Assembly (NCBI RefSeq): GCF_026898095.1
Contig: NZ_CP114015.1
Coordinates: forward strand, 3,348,001-3,412,000
Reading direction: 5' to 3'
Source: Arthrobacter sp. ATA002
GTDB taxonomy: Bacteria; Actinomycetota; Actinomycetes; Actinomycetales; Micrococcaceae
Length of the DNA stretch: 64,000 nt
Part shown: positions 40,378-50,586 of the stretch, in pieces
How positions within the stretch are numbered: the stretch's first letter is position 1
Layout of the letters: the number at the start of each line of letters is the position of its first letter
Made by a program: the position numbers and the translations under genes
Notes under the pieces: model-generated
The model's input: the letters and a program-made list of their open reading frames with translations, nothing else
What the model was told of the DNA's origin: nothing
The model's database searches: none

Positions 40378-41287
40378 TCAGGACGGCACGTAGGCTTCGG
40401 GCGCCGGCCGCAGAGCAAACAGGGTTTCCAGGACCAGCTGCACCGGTCCGGCGCCGGCCATGCTGCGGCGCACCACCGCGTAGATGGAGCGGACCGGAGC
40501 CGGGCGGACCACCGGGACCCGGCGGACGTTGGCGGGCAGCTGCTGGGCGCTTAGTGCCGGCAGGACGGTGATGCCGATGCCGGCGCTGACAAAGGCAATG
40601 GCGGTGGCGTAGTCGTGGGCTTCGATCTGGAAGGTCGGGGTAAAACCCGCGGCCGTGCAGGTGTCCAGCAGGTTCAGCCTGCACAGTCCGTGGGCGAAGT
40701 CGTTGTCCACCCACTGTTCTCCACCCAGTTCCGCCAGCTCGATCTCCGTCCGGCCGGCGGAGGGATGATGGTCAGGCAGTACCGCAACGTAGGGGTCGTC
40801 CACCAAGTGGTGGGCGTCGAAGCCGCTTCCCGGAGTGATGCTCCTTGCGGCCGACCACCAGCTGGATGTCCGGCCGGTCCTCGGGGTTGGGAGCGACGTC
40901 GTCGCGCAGCTGAAGTTCCAGCCGTACCCCGGGCAGGTCGGCGGTCAGCCGCCGGGCCACTTCGGGCATCCAGGCGGCCCCGACGGATGCAAAATAGGCC
41001 ATGGACAGCCGCCCGTGCCGTCCGGTCCGGAGATCGGACAGCACCGCCTCCGCCTCGCTGAGCCGGGCCAGGATTTCTTCCGCCTGGGCTGCCACCGCCA
41101 GCCCCGCCGCCGTCGGACGCAGGCCGCGGCCGGCACGCTCGAGGAGGGTGAGGCCGGTTTCGCGCTGCAGGGTCGTGAGGTGCTGACTGACCGCCGAGGG
41201 CGTGTAACCGAGGTTGGCCGCGGCGGCGGCCACGGATCCGCTGGCCACCACAGAGGAGAAGATTCGAAGCCGGTGCACATCCAACAT
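40378..41287 (-). CDS. LysR-family transcriptional regulator (frame disturbed)
   Basis: The N-terminal LysR winged helix is clear (LRIFSSVVASGSVAAAAANLGYTPSAVSQHLTTLQRETGLTLLERAGRGLRPT), as is the C-terminal co-inducer domain (WVDNDFAHGLC, AIAFVSAGIGITVLPAL). The frame differs across about 40820-40840; two missing bases (in a G3 and a T2 run) would give HHSGEAAFDAHHLVDDPYVAVLP. Divergent from the EamA transporter gene, which it probably regulates. Confidence 0.85.
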
Positions 41288-41369
41288 GCCCCGAACCCTA
41301 CAGTGTCTCTAAAGTGTCGATCAAGAATCGGAACTGGTGCTGAATCCTGGGGTGGGCAAGAATTCAGGC

Positions 41370-42319
41370 ATGACCTCTACAGCTTCCCGCGCGGCCCAGG
41401 TTTCCGCCGGTAACACTCCGCGCCTGTGGGCCGCCATGGCCGTGACCGTTGTCCTGTGGGCCTCGGCCTTTGTGGGCATCCGCTCCGCCGGCGCGGACTA
41501 CTCCCCGGCGCCCTGACGCTGGGGCGGATCGCGGTGGGGGCGGTGGTGCTGATGGCCATTGCCGCTATGACGGGACGACGACGCCGACAGGGTGCGGGTG
41601 GGCCGGGCGGCCCATCGGCACGCGGACGGCTGCGGGGCGGGATCCTGGCCCTAGTGATCGTCTGGGGGCTGGCCTGGTTCGGCGTCTATAACCTCGTGCT
41701 GAACGCGGCCGAACGGCATCTGGACGCCGGCACCGCGGCGCTGCTGGTGAACCTGGCACCCATGATCGTAGCCGTGCTCGCCGGGCTGCTGCTGGGCGAG
41801 GGCTTTCCGCGGCGGCTGATAGTTGGCATGCTGGTGGCCTTCGCCGGCGTCGCCGTCATCGCAGCGGCCACCTCCACCGGCACCGTCGATCCCGTGGGTG
41901 TGGGTCTCGGCCTTGCCGCAGCCGTGCTCTACGGCGGTGCGGCCACCCTGCAGAAGCGGCTGCTGCAGTACGTAGATGCGGCCACCATGACGTGGATCGG
42001 GTGCCTGGCCGCGGCTGTTGCCTGCCTGCCGTTCCTCCCCGAACTGATCCGGGAGTTAGCTGCCGCGCCGCTGTCCTCCACGCTGGCCATGGTGTACCTC
42101 GGGGTCTTCCCCACGGCGATCGCGTTCACCACGTGGGGTTATGTCCTGGCGCGGTTCAGCGCCGGCCGCACGGCCGCCACCACCTATGCGGTGCCGGCCG
42201 TGGTGGTGCTGCTGTCCTGGCTGCTGCTGCAGGAAGTGCCGCCGGTTGCCGCGCTGTTCGGCGGAGCGCTGGCGCTGGCAGGTGTCGCGGTGGCGACGCT
42301 GCCGCGGCGGCGGAGCTAA
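41370..42319 (+). CDS. EamA/DMT-family transporter (one frameshift)
   Basis: The ATG at 41370 begins MTSTASRAAQ and leads into helix 1 (AAMAVTVVLWASAFVGIRSAG). The frame is lost near 41507-41508, where one added G gives DYSPGALTLGRIAVGAVVLM. Ten helices in two EamA repeats; the second repeat ends VPAVVVLLSWLLLQEVPPVAALFGGALALAGVAVA. DMT exporters of this type release metabolites such as amino acids. Divergent from the LysR gene across 82 bp. Confidence 0.87.
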
Positions 42320-42448
42320 GCGCGGGGCTTTATGGAAGGCACGGCGGTGCAGGGCACGGCATCACCGTACTCTCCCCTGTGCCCGGGCCACCGCGCGCAG
42401 TTCGCGCCGCTGCCGGGCGGCGAGCCCTGGCCGTCTTCAAAGCGACCG

Positions 42449-43612
42449 CTACTTGGCTGCCGCCGCTGCTTCCTCTTCCGGCACGCGCTCGAACTCCACG
42501 GCGTACACGTCAGCTCCCTGCTTGCGGTTCCGCACGTTTCGGACGTGCCGGACGACGATGCAGACGAACAGAACCAGTCCCAGATAGCCTGCAACCGGGT
42601 AGAGGAAGTTGACGAGTTCCGCGAAAGGCACCTGGGCCAGCAGCACCGCAACCACCGTGGCGATGACGGCGAACAGCTTTGCCCGCTTGCTCTTGTCATT
42701 GGTCTCAACCCGGTTCACCACAGCCCACAGCAGCGGAACGGCGGTGGTGTAGATGCCCGCGAAGAGGATCACCGAGTAAACGTTGCCCGCACCGGAGAAG
42801 ACCTGATCTGCGATCCACAGCATCGGGATCTGCTTGTCATAGACGTCACCGATGTTTGCCAGCAGCCCGAACGCCACCACGGCAACAGCCACCACCAGCG
42901 TGACGGCTCCGGCCAGCCCGCCGGTGATCGCTTCCTTCTCGTTCCGGACTTTCCTGCCCAGACTGGCCAGGAACGGAACAAGCATAAGAATTCCCAGTGC
43001 CGGAAAGTTGAGTCCCGAGATCGCCCAGTGCGGCGCCGCCTGCAAAACATCGATAGTGGGGAGGGTGTCCGCGGATTCCGCGATGCCCTGCGGGCTCCGA
43101 ACGATGCCGGTAATCCCCACAATGAGGCACAGGGCAACAATGGCGGGACCAAGTTTGGACAGAATGGCCACGAGGCCGTCAAGCCCGAGCATCACGGTCA
43201 TCAGCACGGCGACCGCCATGGCAAGAATGCCCACCTGCCCGTTCCAGCCGAACTGCTCGTTCAGGGTTGCCCCGGCCCCGGCGAGCATCACGGCAAACAG
43301 GCAAAAGAAGAACAATGGCGCAAAGACTCCAAAGAATTTGCCAATGTGCTTTCCGCAGTAATACTCAAAGATTTTGTTACCGGACCGTAACCGGAGGTTG
43401 TGCCCGTCACGGAGAACAATGGCCGTGACGTAGCAATAGAGAATGAAAGTAATCACGAGTGCGCCTGCCGCTCCGACTGCCCCGAAGGACGCGAAGTACT
43501 GCAGTCCTTCCTGGCCTGTGGCGAACCCGGAGCCGATCAGGTAGGCAACAATCGCGCCCATGATGGTGATGACCGTACCTATACGAATTCTTTTCGATGT
43601 TGTCTGAGTCAT
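42449..43612 (-). CDS. YkvI-family membrane transporter
   Basis: 387 residues, intact, with ten to eleven helices. The start GTVITIMGAIVAYLIGSGFATGQEGLQYF has the helix-break GSGFATGQE typical of YkvI and related LeuT-fold (APC-superfamily) proteins. The soluble C-terminus ends in Glu/Ala repeats. Substrate unknown; amino acid or organic cation is possible. Preceded by a perfect palindrome at 43685-43699. Confidence 0.82.
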   Translation of the reverse strand: MTQTTSKRIRIGTVITIMGAIVAYLIGSGFATGQEGLQYFASFGAVGAAGALVITFILYCYVTAIVLRDGHNLRLRSGNKIFEYYCGKHIGKFFGVFAPLFFFCLFAVMLAGAGATLNEQFGWNGQVGILAMAVAVLMTVMLGLDGLVAILSKLGPAIVALCLIVGITGIVRSPQGIAESADTLPTIDVLQAAPHWAISGLNFPALGILMLVPFLASLGRKVRNEKEAITGGLAGAVTLVVAVAVVAFGLLANIGDVYDKQIPMLWIADQVFSGAGNVYSVILFAGIYTTAVPLLWAVVNRVETNDKSKRAKLFAVIATVVAVLLAQVPFAELVNFLYPVAGYLGLVLFVCIVVRHVRNVRNRKQGADVYAVEFERVPEEEAAAAAK

Positions 43613-43684
43613 CCATTCACACTATGACAGCCACAACGGTCTCCCGAACAACTTCCAACATTCCGGATCCCAAATGTGATCATT

Positions 43685-43699
43685 TTGCATCTCATGCAA
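43685..43699. promoter_or_regulatory. Operator-like palindrome upstream of the YkvI-type gene
   Basis: TTGCATCTCATGCAA is a perfect 6-bp inverted repeat with a 3-bp spacer, about 75 bp upstream of the transporter start in an AT-rich stretch. A GntR- or AsnC-type regulator could bind here; none is adjacent. Confidence 0.5.
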
Positions 43700-43855
43700 T
43701 GGTCTGATATTCGGAATGCTCAATGTTGCAAATGGGTATCGATTTAATGGGACACTGAATCACTATCAGCGCATTAATTCTTAGCTGAAAGGAAAACCTC
43801 ATTCAGCGCTGGCCGCACTGGATCGCGGAGAATGCCATCACCCACCCCGGAGTCA

Positions 43856-45118
43856 TTAGTCGATGCCGTCGCGGATAATCGGGCAGGTCATGCAGTGCCC
43901 GCCGCCGCGTCCGCGGCCCAGCTCGGCACCGACAATGGGGATGACCTCGACGCCGGCGTTGCGCAGCGCCGCATTCGTCTGGGTGTTGCGGTCGTAGGTG
44001 AACACCACCCCCGGTTCCACTGCAACGGCGTTGTTCGCGCTGTCCCACTGCTGGCGTTCGGTGGCGTGATAGTCCCCGGCGGTTTCCACCAGGCGCAGTT
44101 GCTTGTAGCCCATGGCTTCGGCCACCACGTCCACGAAGCGGCGGTCCCGCTGGTCGCGGATTTCCAGGCCCGGGGCCTTGTCCGAGGGGTGGATGGTGAA
44201 GGGGTGGATGCCGTCCACGATGGCCGGGTGGATGGTGGCCAGGTCCCGGTCCGCGAAGGTGAACACGGTGTCCAGGTGCATGGCGGCGCGCAGCTTGGGC
44301 ATGCCGGCGACCACGATCCGCTCCGCCGCCCCGTCCGTAAACAGGGCCTGCGCGAGCTGGGTGATGGCCTGCCGGGAGGTCCGCTCCCCCATGCCCAGCA
44401 GCACGGTACCGTTGCCCACGGGCATGACGTCGCCGCCCTCCAGGTAGGCCTGGCTCCAGTCCTTTTCCGCGTCGCCCCACCAGATCTTCGAACCCATGTA
44501 GTCCGGATGGAACCGGTAGATGGCCTGCATCAGCAAGGTCTCGTCGTGCCGGGCCGGCCAGTAGAGCGGGTTCAGGGTCAGCCCGGAACCGATCCAGCAG
44601 GTGGTGTCCCGGGTGTAGAGGGTGTTGGGCAGCGGCGGCAGCAGGTATTCGGGCCGGCCCTGGGATTCCCGGATGAGACCCACGTAGCCGCTGAGATAGT
44701 CGGAGGGAAGGTCCGACGTCGTGAGCCCGCCGATGAGGTAGCGTGCCAGCTCCGCTCCGGAGAGGGAATCCAGGAAGGCCCGGGTGCCGGGGACCAACCC
44801 CAGGCCAACCCGGTTGGCGATGATCTTGCGGTCTAGCAGCCAGGCCCGGGCCTCGGGAATGTCCATGGTGGAGCCGAGGAGGTCGTGGAGTTCGACGACG
44901 TCTACGCCGCGTTCGGTCATTTTGGTGACGAAGTCGGTGTGGTCGCGCTGGGCGTTCTCCACCCACATCACGTCGTCGAACAGCAGGTCTTCACGGTTCG
45001 TGGGTGTGAGCCGTTCGTGCGCCAGACCCGGGGCGCAGACCAGGACCTTGCGCAGCTTGCCCACCTCGGAGTGGACCCCGTAAGACGCGGCCGTGCCGGT
45101 GGCGGTTGGGGAAAGCAT
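43856..45118 (-). CDS. arcA: Arginine deiminase, copy 1
   Basis: 420 residues from the ATG at 45118 (ribosome site AAGGAG). Hydrolyses arginine to citrulline and ammonia. Visible motifs: [37 protein letters not shown], the [10 protein letters not shown] region, and the C-terminal GGGHCMTCP with the catalytic Cys (about residue 409). It lies 23 bp downstream of the LRV gene, in the same operon. From about 43931 to 44293 its DNA is almost identical to copy 2 (one difference seen), while other parts of the two genes differ more. Confidence 0.95.
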   Translation of the reverse strand: MLSPTATGTAASYGVHSEVGKLRKVLVCAPGLAHERLTPTNREDLLFDDVMWVENAQRDHTDFVTKMTERGVDVVELHDLLGSTMDIPEARAWLLDRKIIANRVGLGLVPGTRAFLDSLSGAELARYLIGGLTTSDLPSDYLSGYVGLIRESQGRPEYLLPPLPNTLYTRDTTCWIGSGLTLNPLYWPARHDETLLMQAIYRFHPDYMGSKIWWGDAEKDWSQAYLEGGDVMPVGNGTVLLGMGERTSRQAITQLAQALFTDGAAERIVVAGMPKLRAAMHLDTVFTFADRDLATIHPAIVDGIHPFTIHPSDKAPGLEIRDQRDRRFVDVVAEAMGYKQLRLVETAGDYHATERQQWDSANNAVAVEPGVVFTYDRNTQTNAALRNAGVEVIPIVGAELGRGRGGGHCMTCPIIRDGID

Positions 45119-45141
45119 GGGGTTCTCCTTGGGTTGTAAAG

Positions 45142-45504
45142 CTAGTGTGCGCGCTCTGCCTGTTCGCGGCGTCGGAGTGCTTTGTTGACGGCCGGGTCCT
45201 CCAAAGCGCGGAGCCATTTGAGCAGTTCGGGTCCGGCGGCCGGATTGGCGGCGACGGCGGGGCGTGCAAGCGGCTGGTCGGTGGCCAGTTCCTGCAGGCG
45301 CAGCGGTGCGGTTCCGGGGTCTTCGGCTTCGGCAAGGATGGCGACCTCGGCGGGATCCACGTCCCGCGGCCGGGCTGCCGATGCTCCGGCGTTCACGATG
45401 TCCGCCGCAGGGATGTTCATCAGCGGGGACGCCCGTCGCGTTGTTGTGTTGGGGGTGGACGGGGCGTTCTCGTCAGCGGGATGTACCTGGATTTCGTCCT
45501 GCAC
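45142..45504 (-). CDS. Small LRV-domain protein upstream of arcA (copy 1)
   Basis: 120 residues from the GTG at 45504 (ribosome site AAGGAG). A variable acidic N-terminus leads to [66 protein letters not shown], a leucine-rich-variant (LRV)-like helical module. The same module forms the tail of the membrane protein at 4140-6150 and a second LRV gene at 50059-50421. Strict co-occurrence with arcA in both operons suggests a linked role, for example a protein partner or stability factor for arginine deiminase; that is inference. Confidence 0.8.
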   Translation of the reverse strand: MQDEIQVHPADENAPSTPNTTTRRASPLMNIPAADIVNAGASAARPRDVDPAEVAILAEAEDPGTAPLRLQELATDQPLARPAVAANPAAGPELLKWLRALEDPAVNKALRRREQAERAH

Positions 45505-45520
45505 GGGATCTCCTTCATCA

Positions 45521-45544
45521 GTAGCCTTATGAACATCCTTGCAG
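45521..45544 (-). promoter_or_regulatory. Conserved promoter-like block upstream of LRV copy 1
   Basis: On the minus strand the block reads about GGATGTTCATAAGGCTAC and matches the region upstream of LRV copy 2 (GATGTTTATAAGGCTAC). TCATAAG/TTATAAG could be the -10 element. The rest of the upstream regions differ, so conservation here suggests function. Confidence 0.5.
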
Positions 45545-45631
45545 GACTTGAGTCGAGGACCGAATCCGGTAGCTGCCCCATAGGCCGCCGGGTGCACACC
45601 TGAGCAGGCGGTCAGCCGACAGGTCCCCTGC

Positions 45632-47079
45632 TCAGAGCGCTATCCAGCCCAGGGCCAGGGCGAGCACAGCTGCAACGGCTCCCGCCAGCGCAATGAGGAA
45701 AAGGAACAGCTCCCTCCCCGGAAGACGCGCTGCCCTTGTTCACGGCGCGCGATCACAAACAGGACGGTGGCGGGGGCGTAGAAGATCATCGAGAGCAGCA
45801 CCAGCGGCAGGCCGGCGGCGTAGACCAGGAACACCGAGTAAATCGTGGCAATGACGGCAATGGCCAGGTCGCCCCGCCTGATGCGGCTTGGGGCTCCTTC
45901 ATACGTTTCGCCGGTCCAGCCGAGCTTGAGGGCATAGAGGGCCGCGAAAAGGAGGGAAAACAGCGTCAGGACCGCGGTCATGTCCAGCGCGAAGTTGAAG
46001 GCGTCCTCGGAGAAGTAGGTGATGACCATGACCAGCTGGCTGAGCAGGGTGCTCAGCAGCAGGGCGTTGACCGGAACGTCGTCATCGCTGAGCCGGGACA
46101 GGAACCGCGGCATGTCCTTCTCCCGGGCGGCCACATACAGGACCTCCGCTGCCATCAGGCTCCAGGCCAGATAGGCCCCCATTACCGAAATGATCAGGCC
46201 TGCGCTGACGAACACCAGCCCCCAGGTCCCCACTCCCGCTTCCAGGACACCCGCCATGGATGGTTGGCGCAGCTCGGCGAGCTGTTCCATCGGCAGGACC
46301 CCGTAGGAAACGATCGTGACCGAGGCAAAGATGGCAAAGACGCTCAGGAAGCCGAGGACGGTGGCCCGGCCCACGTCCTCCCGCCGTCGGGCATGGCGTG
46401 AATACACGCTGGCACCTTCGACGCCGAGGAAAACGAATACCGTGACCAGCATCGTGTCGCTGACCTGCTCGAACAGCGTCCCCGCAGAGTCCGCCCCGGT
46501 GAGGTTTCCCGCGAAGACGGCGGGGTCAAACAGGAAGACAGCAAACAGCACAAAGACCAGGATGGGAACAACCTTGGCGATCGTGACCACCCGGTTAATG
46601 GCCGTGGCCTCCCTGATGCCGCGCCGGATCAGGAAGAAGAATCCCCACAGCCCGGCCGAGGAAAGCACGACGGCGGGGAGGGTGTCCCCCGCGCCCAGCT
46701 GCGGAAACAGGGCTCCCAGCGTGGACATGGTGAGCACCCAGTAGGTGACGTTTCCAACGCAGGCGCTGGCCCAGTAACCCGCTGCGGAGAAGAATCCCAC
46801 GTAATTACCGAAGCCTGCCTTGGCATAGGAGAAGATCCCCGCATCGAGCTCTGGCTTGCGCATCGACAGCCGCTGGAAGACGAAGGCCAGCATCAGCATG
46901 CCGGAACCCGCAATCAGCCAGGCGATCAGCGCGCCCGCCACCCCGGTTTCCGCGGCGAAGCGCTGGGGCAGGGAAAACACCCCGGCCCCGACCATGGAGC
47001 CGATCACCACAGTGGTGAGGGTCAGCAGGGAGAGTTTGGACGCTGAGGTCTTCTCCCCTGAAGCAGCAGGATTAGACAT
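45632..47079 (-). CDS. arcD: Arginine/ornithine antiporter-like APC transporter (one frameshift)
   Basis: The ATG at 47079 follows GGGAAAG. Twelve to thirteen helices of the APC basic amino acid/polyamine antiporter family: LTLTTVVIGSMVGAGVFSLPQRFA, FQRLSMRKPELDAGIFSYAKAGFGNYVGFFSAAGYW, VFLGVEGASVYSRHARRREDVGRATVLGF. The frame changes near 45711-45719; one added G restores a final helix (ELFLFLIALAGAVAAVLALALGWIAL) ending at 45632. ArcD exchanges arginine for ornithine, matching the flanking arginine deiminases. Confidence 0.87.
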
Positions 47080-47152
47080 GGTTCTTTCCCATCGGGTGTC
47101 GCGGCCGCTGGGGCAACACAGGGTAGACAAAAGTGGAGGGGAGGACCGCCTC

Positions 47153-47290
47153 TTACGGGGGATCCTTCGTCGGCAGCCTTTCCATTATCCTCGGAATGCC
47201 GGCGGGGTCCGAATCGGCGGCCAGCGCCTCGGTGCGGTTGCCGAAGGGGTCTTTTCAGCGGAACTGTGTGTAGCCGTCAAAGATGGTGCG
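47153..47290 (-). pseudogene. Possible VOC/glyoxalase-family C-terminal fragment
   Basis: The minus strand encodes FDGYTQFR, a stop, then KDPFGNRTEAL, which is the usual VOC-family C-terminal pattern (DPFGNR.E). An in-frame stop and the lack of an upstream domain mark it as decayed. The surrounding 47080-47396 region contains no other gene. Confidence 0.35.
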
Positions 47291-47396
47291 TGCCCTGGAG
47301 CCCACGGTGAAACCGTGGCCGGAATTCCGATGTCGGGGCGTGGCCGCGGTCAAATGCCAGCCGCATCCGGCACGCCGTCGTCATCTCCCCGGACAC

Positions 47397-47668
47397 TTAG
47401 TCGATCCCGTCGCGGATGATCGGGCAGGTCATGCAGTGCCCGCCGCCACGCCCGCGGCCCAGCTCCGCCCCCACAATCGGGATCACCTCAACGCCTGCGT
47501 TCCGCAGCGCCGCGTTGGTCTGCGTGTTGCGGTCGTAGGTGAACACCCCGCCCGGTTCCACCGCGACGGCGTTGTTCGCACTGTCCCACTGCTGGCGTTC
47601 GGAGGCGTGGAAGTCCCCGGCGGTCTCCACCAGGCGCAGGTGCTTGTGGCCCATGGCTTCGGCCCATC
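47397..47668 (-). pseudogene. arcA: Truncated arginine deiminase (C-terminal fragment)
   Basis: The last 90 codons of an arginine deiminase, from [17 protein letters not shown] to the catalytic-Cys segment [19 protein letters not shown] identity to either full copy is visibly lower than the two full copies have to each other here (for example GDFHASE instead of GDYHATE). Homology stops abruptly at about 47668, only a few bases from the stop of the HNH gene, so the 5' part has been replaced. Confidence 0.88.
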
Positions 47669-47670
47669 CG

Positions 47671-48404
47671 TCAGGACTGCATCGGACCGCCGTAGAGTTC
47701 TCGCAACTGTGGAGGGGTCAGCCATGGCCCCCGGTGAATCATGCGGTGGCAATTGGAACAAAGCAAGGCGAGGTTCCCCAGCGTTGTCGTGGTTGCACCA
47801 CTTACGTGAAGAGGCAGTACGTGATGGACCTCGATATAGTCGCGGCCACGTTCTCCATAGGCAACAAAGAAATCAAAAGAACAAACGTTGCATGCAACGG
47901 CTTCTCCTCGTTGCTTCACCTGTTGGATTTTCCGAAGGCGCAACTTCGGGTCCCGTTCACGCTTGGTCTGCCAACTGCGGAGCAATCTACCCTCCTGCGC
48001 TTCTAATTCATCTTCAAGAAAACTCTCAAATGCATCAAGATCAGAATGCGAAACGGTACCATCCCGAATGACTTTCCTGATGTTAGCCGCTACTTGATGC
48101 ATCACCTTAGGACTCGCCAAAAAGTCCTGCAGGACTTCCTGGTCTATCCTGTTCCCTCGGGTGGGTCTACCAGTGTAGGCCGGATGGCGGGTCGCAATAT
48201 CCGAAGTCTTGCGTCCCACGCCTGCCGGGTTCCTGAACGTCGAGGGACGCCCCTCCAACCGGTGAAGGGGGATTGCCTCAGCAGCTCAGACAATTCAGTC
48301 ACTTCTGCTCTAGTCGCATCCAATGCTCGCCAGCCATTTACCCAAACTAGGTCGCAAGCCAGGATAATTTCATCGCGCGTCCAATTAATTCGTATTTCCC
48401 CCAT
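47671..48404 (-). CDS. HNH endonuclease (probable frameshift)
   Basis: From the ATG at 48404: an N-terminal module ([40 protein letters not shown]) common in McrA/HNH-type proteins, [19 protein letters not shown], a helical linker, then the nuclease: [29 protein letters not shown] (zinc-binding Cys pairs and HH catalytic core). The frame changes at about 48257-48258; one added base joins SPFTG to [14 protein letters not shown]. Codon use is less GC-biased than in the arc genes, so it is probably acquired. It abuts the arcA fragment. Confidence 0.8.
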
Positions 48405-48764
48405 ATGACCGACTGTATCCCGCGGAATATCGGCACCCGGGCTATTACAGATACCTTCGGCGCGGTTTTGGCCCTGTCGACTGTCCAAGGTTCGGTCAGT
48501 CAGGCGACAAAGCACCTCGATTCGCCAAGGCCCTCTTCGGACTTAATGTTCGATAACAAAGGGCTAACCGCTAACTCGAGAGTTTCGGGAGGGCGGCACC
48601 TACGTGGGCTTCCGGGCGGATAAGCATCCAGAGCGACCGCATCCAGGAACCGGAGGCGGCCGATAAAGGCTCTCGCACCTGCCGTCTTCCCTGCTGGCCT
48701 CGCGGGGGCCCCTGGCTCAGTAGGTCTTGTCGGCCAGCAGCCGCCACCCCGCACGCCGTCGTCG
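48405..48764. other. Gap between the HNH and arcA copy 2 genes
   Basis: About 360 bp without a gene I can support. The right end, next to the arcA stop, shares GCACGCCGTCGTC with the sequence after the truncated arcA fragment, indicating that part of the 3' flank was duplicated along with arcA. Confidence 0.5.
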
Positions 48765-50027
48765 CTAGTCGATCCCGTCGCGGATGATCGGGCAGGTCAT
48801 GCAGTGCCCGCCGCCGCGGCCGCGGCCCAGCTCGGCCCCGACAATGGGGATGACCTCGACGCCGGCGTTGCGCAGCGCCGCATTCGTCTGGGTGTTGCGG
48901 TCGTAGGTGAACACCACCCCCGGTTCCACTGCAACGGCGTTGTTCGCGCTGTCCCACTGCTGGCGTTCGGTGGCGTGATAGTCCCCGGCGGTTTCCACCA
49001 GGCGCAGTTGCTTGTGGCCCATGGCTTCGGCCACCACGTCCACGAAGCGGCGGTCCCGCTGGTCGCGGATTTCCAGGCCCGGGGCCTTGTCCGAGGGGTG
49101 GATGGTGAAGGGGTGGATGCCGTCCACGATGGCCGGGTGGATGGTGGCCAGGTCCCGGTCCGCGAAGGTGAACACGGTGTCCAGGTGCATGGCGGCGCGC
49201 AGTTTCGGCATGCCGGCCACGACAATCCGCTCCGCCGCCCCGTCCTTGAACAGGGCCTGGGCGAGCTGGGTGATGGCCTGCCGGGAGGTCCGCTCCCCCA
49301 TGCCCAGCAGCACGGTGCCGTTGCCCACGGGCATGACGTCGCCGCCCTCCAGGTAGGCCTGGCTCCAGTCCTTTTCCGCGTCGCCCCACCAAATTTTCGA
49401 ACCCATGTAGTCCGGATGGAACCGGTAGATGGCCTGCATCAGCAGGGTCTCGTCGTGCCGGGCCGGCCAGTAGAGCGGGTTCATTGTCAGCCCGGAGCCG
49501 ATCCAGCAGGTGGTGTCCCGGGTGTAGAGGGTGTTGGGCAGCGGCGGCAACAGGTACTCGGGCCGGCCGGTGGATTCCCGGATCAGGGCGACGTAGCCGC
49601 TGAGGTAATCCACGGGAACGTCCGACGTCGTGAGCCCGCCGATGAGGTAGCGCGCCAGATCCGCTCCGGAGAGTGAGTCGAGGAAGGCACGGGTGCCCGG
49701 GACCAGGCCGAGGCCGACCCGGTTGGCGATGATTTTGCGGTCCAGCAGCCAGGCCCGGGCTTCGGGCAGGTCCATGGTCTGGCCGAGCAGGTCGTGGAGT
49801 TCCACCACCTCGACGCCGCGGCTGGTCATCTGGGCGACGAAGTCCGCGTGGTCGCGCTGGGCGTTCTCCACCCACATCACGTCGTCGAACAGCAGTTCTT
49901 TGCGGTTGGTGGGGGTGAGCCGTTCGTGGGCGAGGCCGGGAGCGCAGACCAGGACCTTGCGCAGCTTGCCCACCTCGGAGTGGACCCCGTAGGACGCGGC
50001 TTTGCCGGTGGCAGTTGGGGAAAGCAT
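48765..50027 (-). CDS. arcA: Arginine deiminase, copy 2
   Basis: 420 residues from the ATG at 50027, the same length as copy 1. All motifs are present ([39 protein letters not shown]). Differences from copy 1 cluster in the N-terminal half (for example [14 protein letters not shown] for [14 protein letters not shown]), while 48840-49202 is nearly identical. It lies 31 bp downstream of LRV copy 2. Both copies look functional, so increased dosage or different regulation is likely. Confidence 0.95.
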   Translation of the reverse strand: MLSPTATGKAASYGVHSEVGKLRKVLVCAPGLAHERLTPTNRKELLFDDVMWVENAQRDHADFVAQMTSRGVEVVELHDLLGQTMDLPEARAWLLDRKIIANRVGLGLVPGTRAFLDSLSGADLARYLIGGLTTSDVPVDYLSGYVALIRESTGRPEYLLPPLPNTLYTRDTTCWIGSGLTMNPLYWPARHDETLLMQAIYRFHPDYMGSKIWWGDAEKDWSQAYLEGGDVMPVGNGTVLLGMGERTSRQAITQLAQALFKDGAAERIVVAGMPKLRAAMHLDTVFTFADRDLATIHPAIVDGIHPFTIHPSDKAPGLEIRDQRDRRFVDVVAEAMGHKQLRLVETAGDYHATERQQWDSANNAVAVEPGVVFTYDRNTQTNAALRNAGVEVIPIVGAELGRGRGGGHCMTCPIIRDGID

Positions 50028-50058
50028 GGGGTTCTCCATATGTTTAGTGAAGCTGGAC

Positions 50059-50421
50059 CTAGTGTCCCTGTTCAACCTGCGCGCGGCGGCGGAGTGCTTC
50101 GTTGACGGCGGGGTCGTCCAAGGCACGTAACCAGGTGAGCAGTTCGGGTCCGGCGGCCGGATTGGCGGCGACGGCGGGGCGTGCGATCGGCTGGTTGGTG
50201 GCCAGTTCCTGCAGTCGAAGCGGAGCGGTTCCGGGATCCTCGGCTTCGGCAAGGATGGCTACCTCAGCGGGATCCACGTCCCGCGGCTTGGCTGCCGATG
50301 CTCCGGCGTTCACGATGTCTGCCGCCGGGATGTTCATCAGCGGGGCCGTCCGCCGGGTTGCTGTTTTGGAGGTGGACAGGGCGTTCTCGTCAGCGGGATG
50401 TTCCTGCATGTCTTCCTGCAC
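50059..50421 (-). CDS. Small LRV-domain protein upstream of arcA (copy 2)
   Basis: 120 residues from the GTG at 50421 with ribosome site AAAGGAG; same length and layout as copy 1. The core [41 protein letters not shown]...[20 protein letters not shown] is nearly the same; the N-terminal 30 residues vary more. It is the first gene of the second LRV-arcA operon. Confidence 0.8.
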   Translation of the reverse strand: MQEDMQEHPADENALSTSKTATRRTAPLMNIPAADIVNAGASAAKPRDVDPAEVAILAEAEDPGTAPLRLQELATNQPIARPAVAANPAAGPELLTWLRALDDPAVNEALRRRAQVEQGH

Positions 50422-50439
50422 GGGGTTCTCCTTTGTAAG

Positions 50440-50461
50440 TAGCCTTATAAACATCTTGGCA
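50440..50461 (-). promoter_or_regulatory. Conserved promoter-like block upstream of LRV copy 2
   Basis: Counterpart of 45521-45544. On the minus strand GATGTTTATAAGGCTACTT precedes the ribosome site by about 10 bp; TTATAAG is a candidate -10. Confidence 0.5.
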
Positions 50462-50561
50462 GAAGGTGGCGCGGGTTCCGAATCGATATCGTCGTGCTTC
50501 AGGTCATTACCGCATACGAGCCAGGGGAAACGTGAATAGCTTGTCGGGGACGGCCACAATT

Positions 50562-50586
50562 GGTTCAAATCCCGCCGTCACAACCA
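50562..50586 (+). other. tRNA 3'-end-like sequence, candidate attachment site
   Basis: GGTTCAAATCCCGC has the T-loop (TTCAAAT) and the 3' side of a T-stem; CGTCACA, a discriminator A and CCA follow exactly where a tRNA acceptor strand and CCA end would lie. The 5' side of the T-stem does not pair and no tRNA body lies upstream. Integrases often use tRNA 3' ends and leave such copies at island borders. Gene content and base composition change here. Confidence 0.45.
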
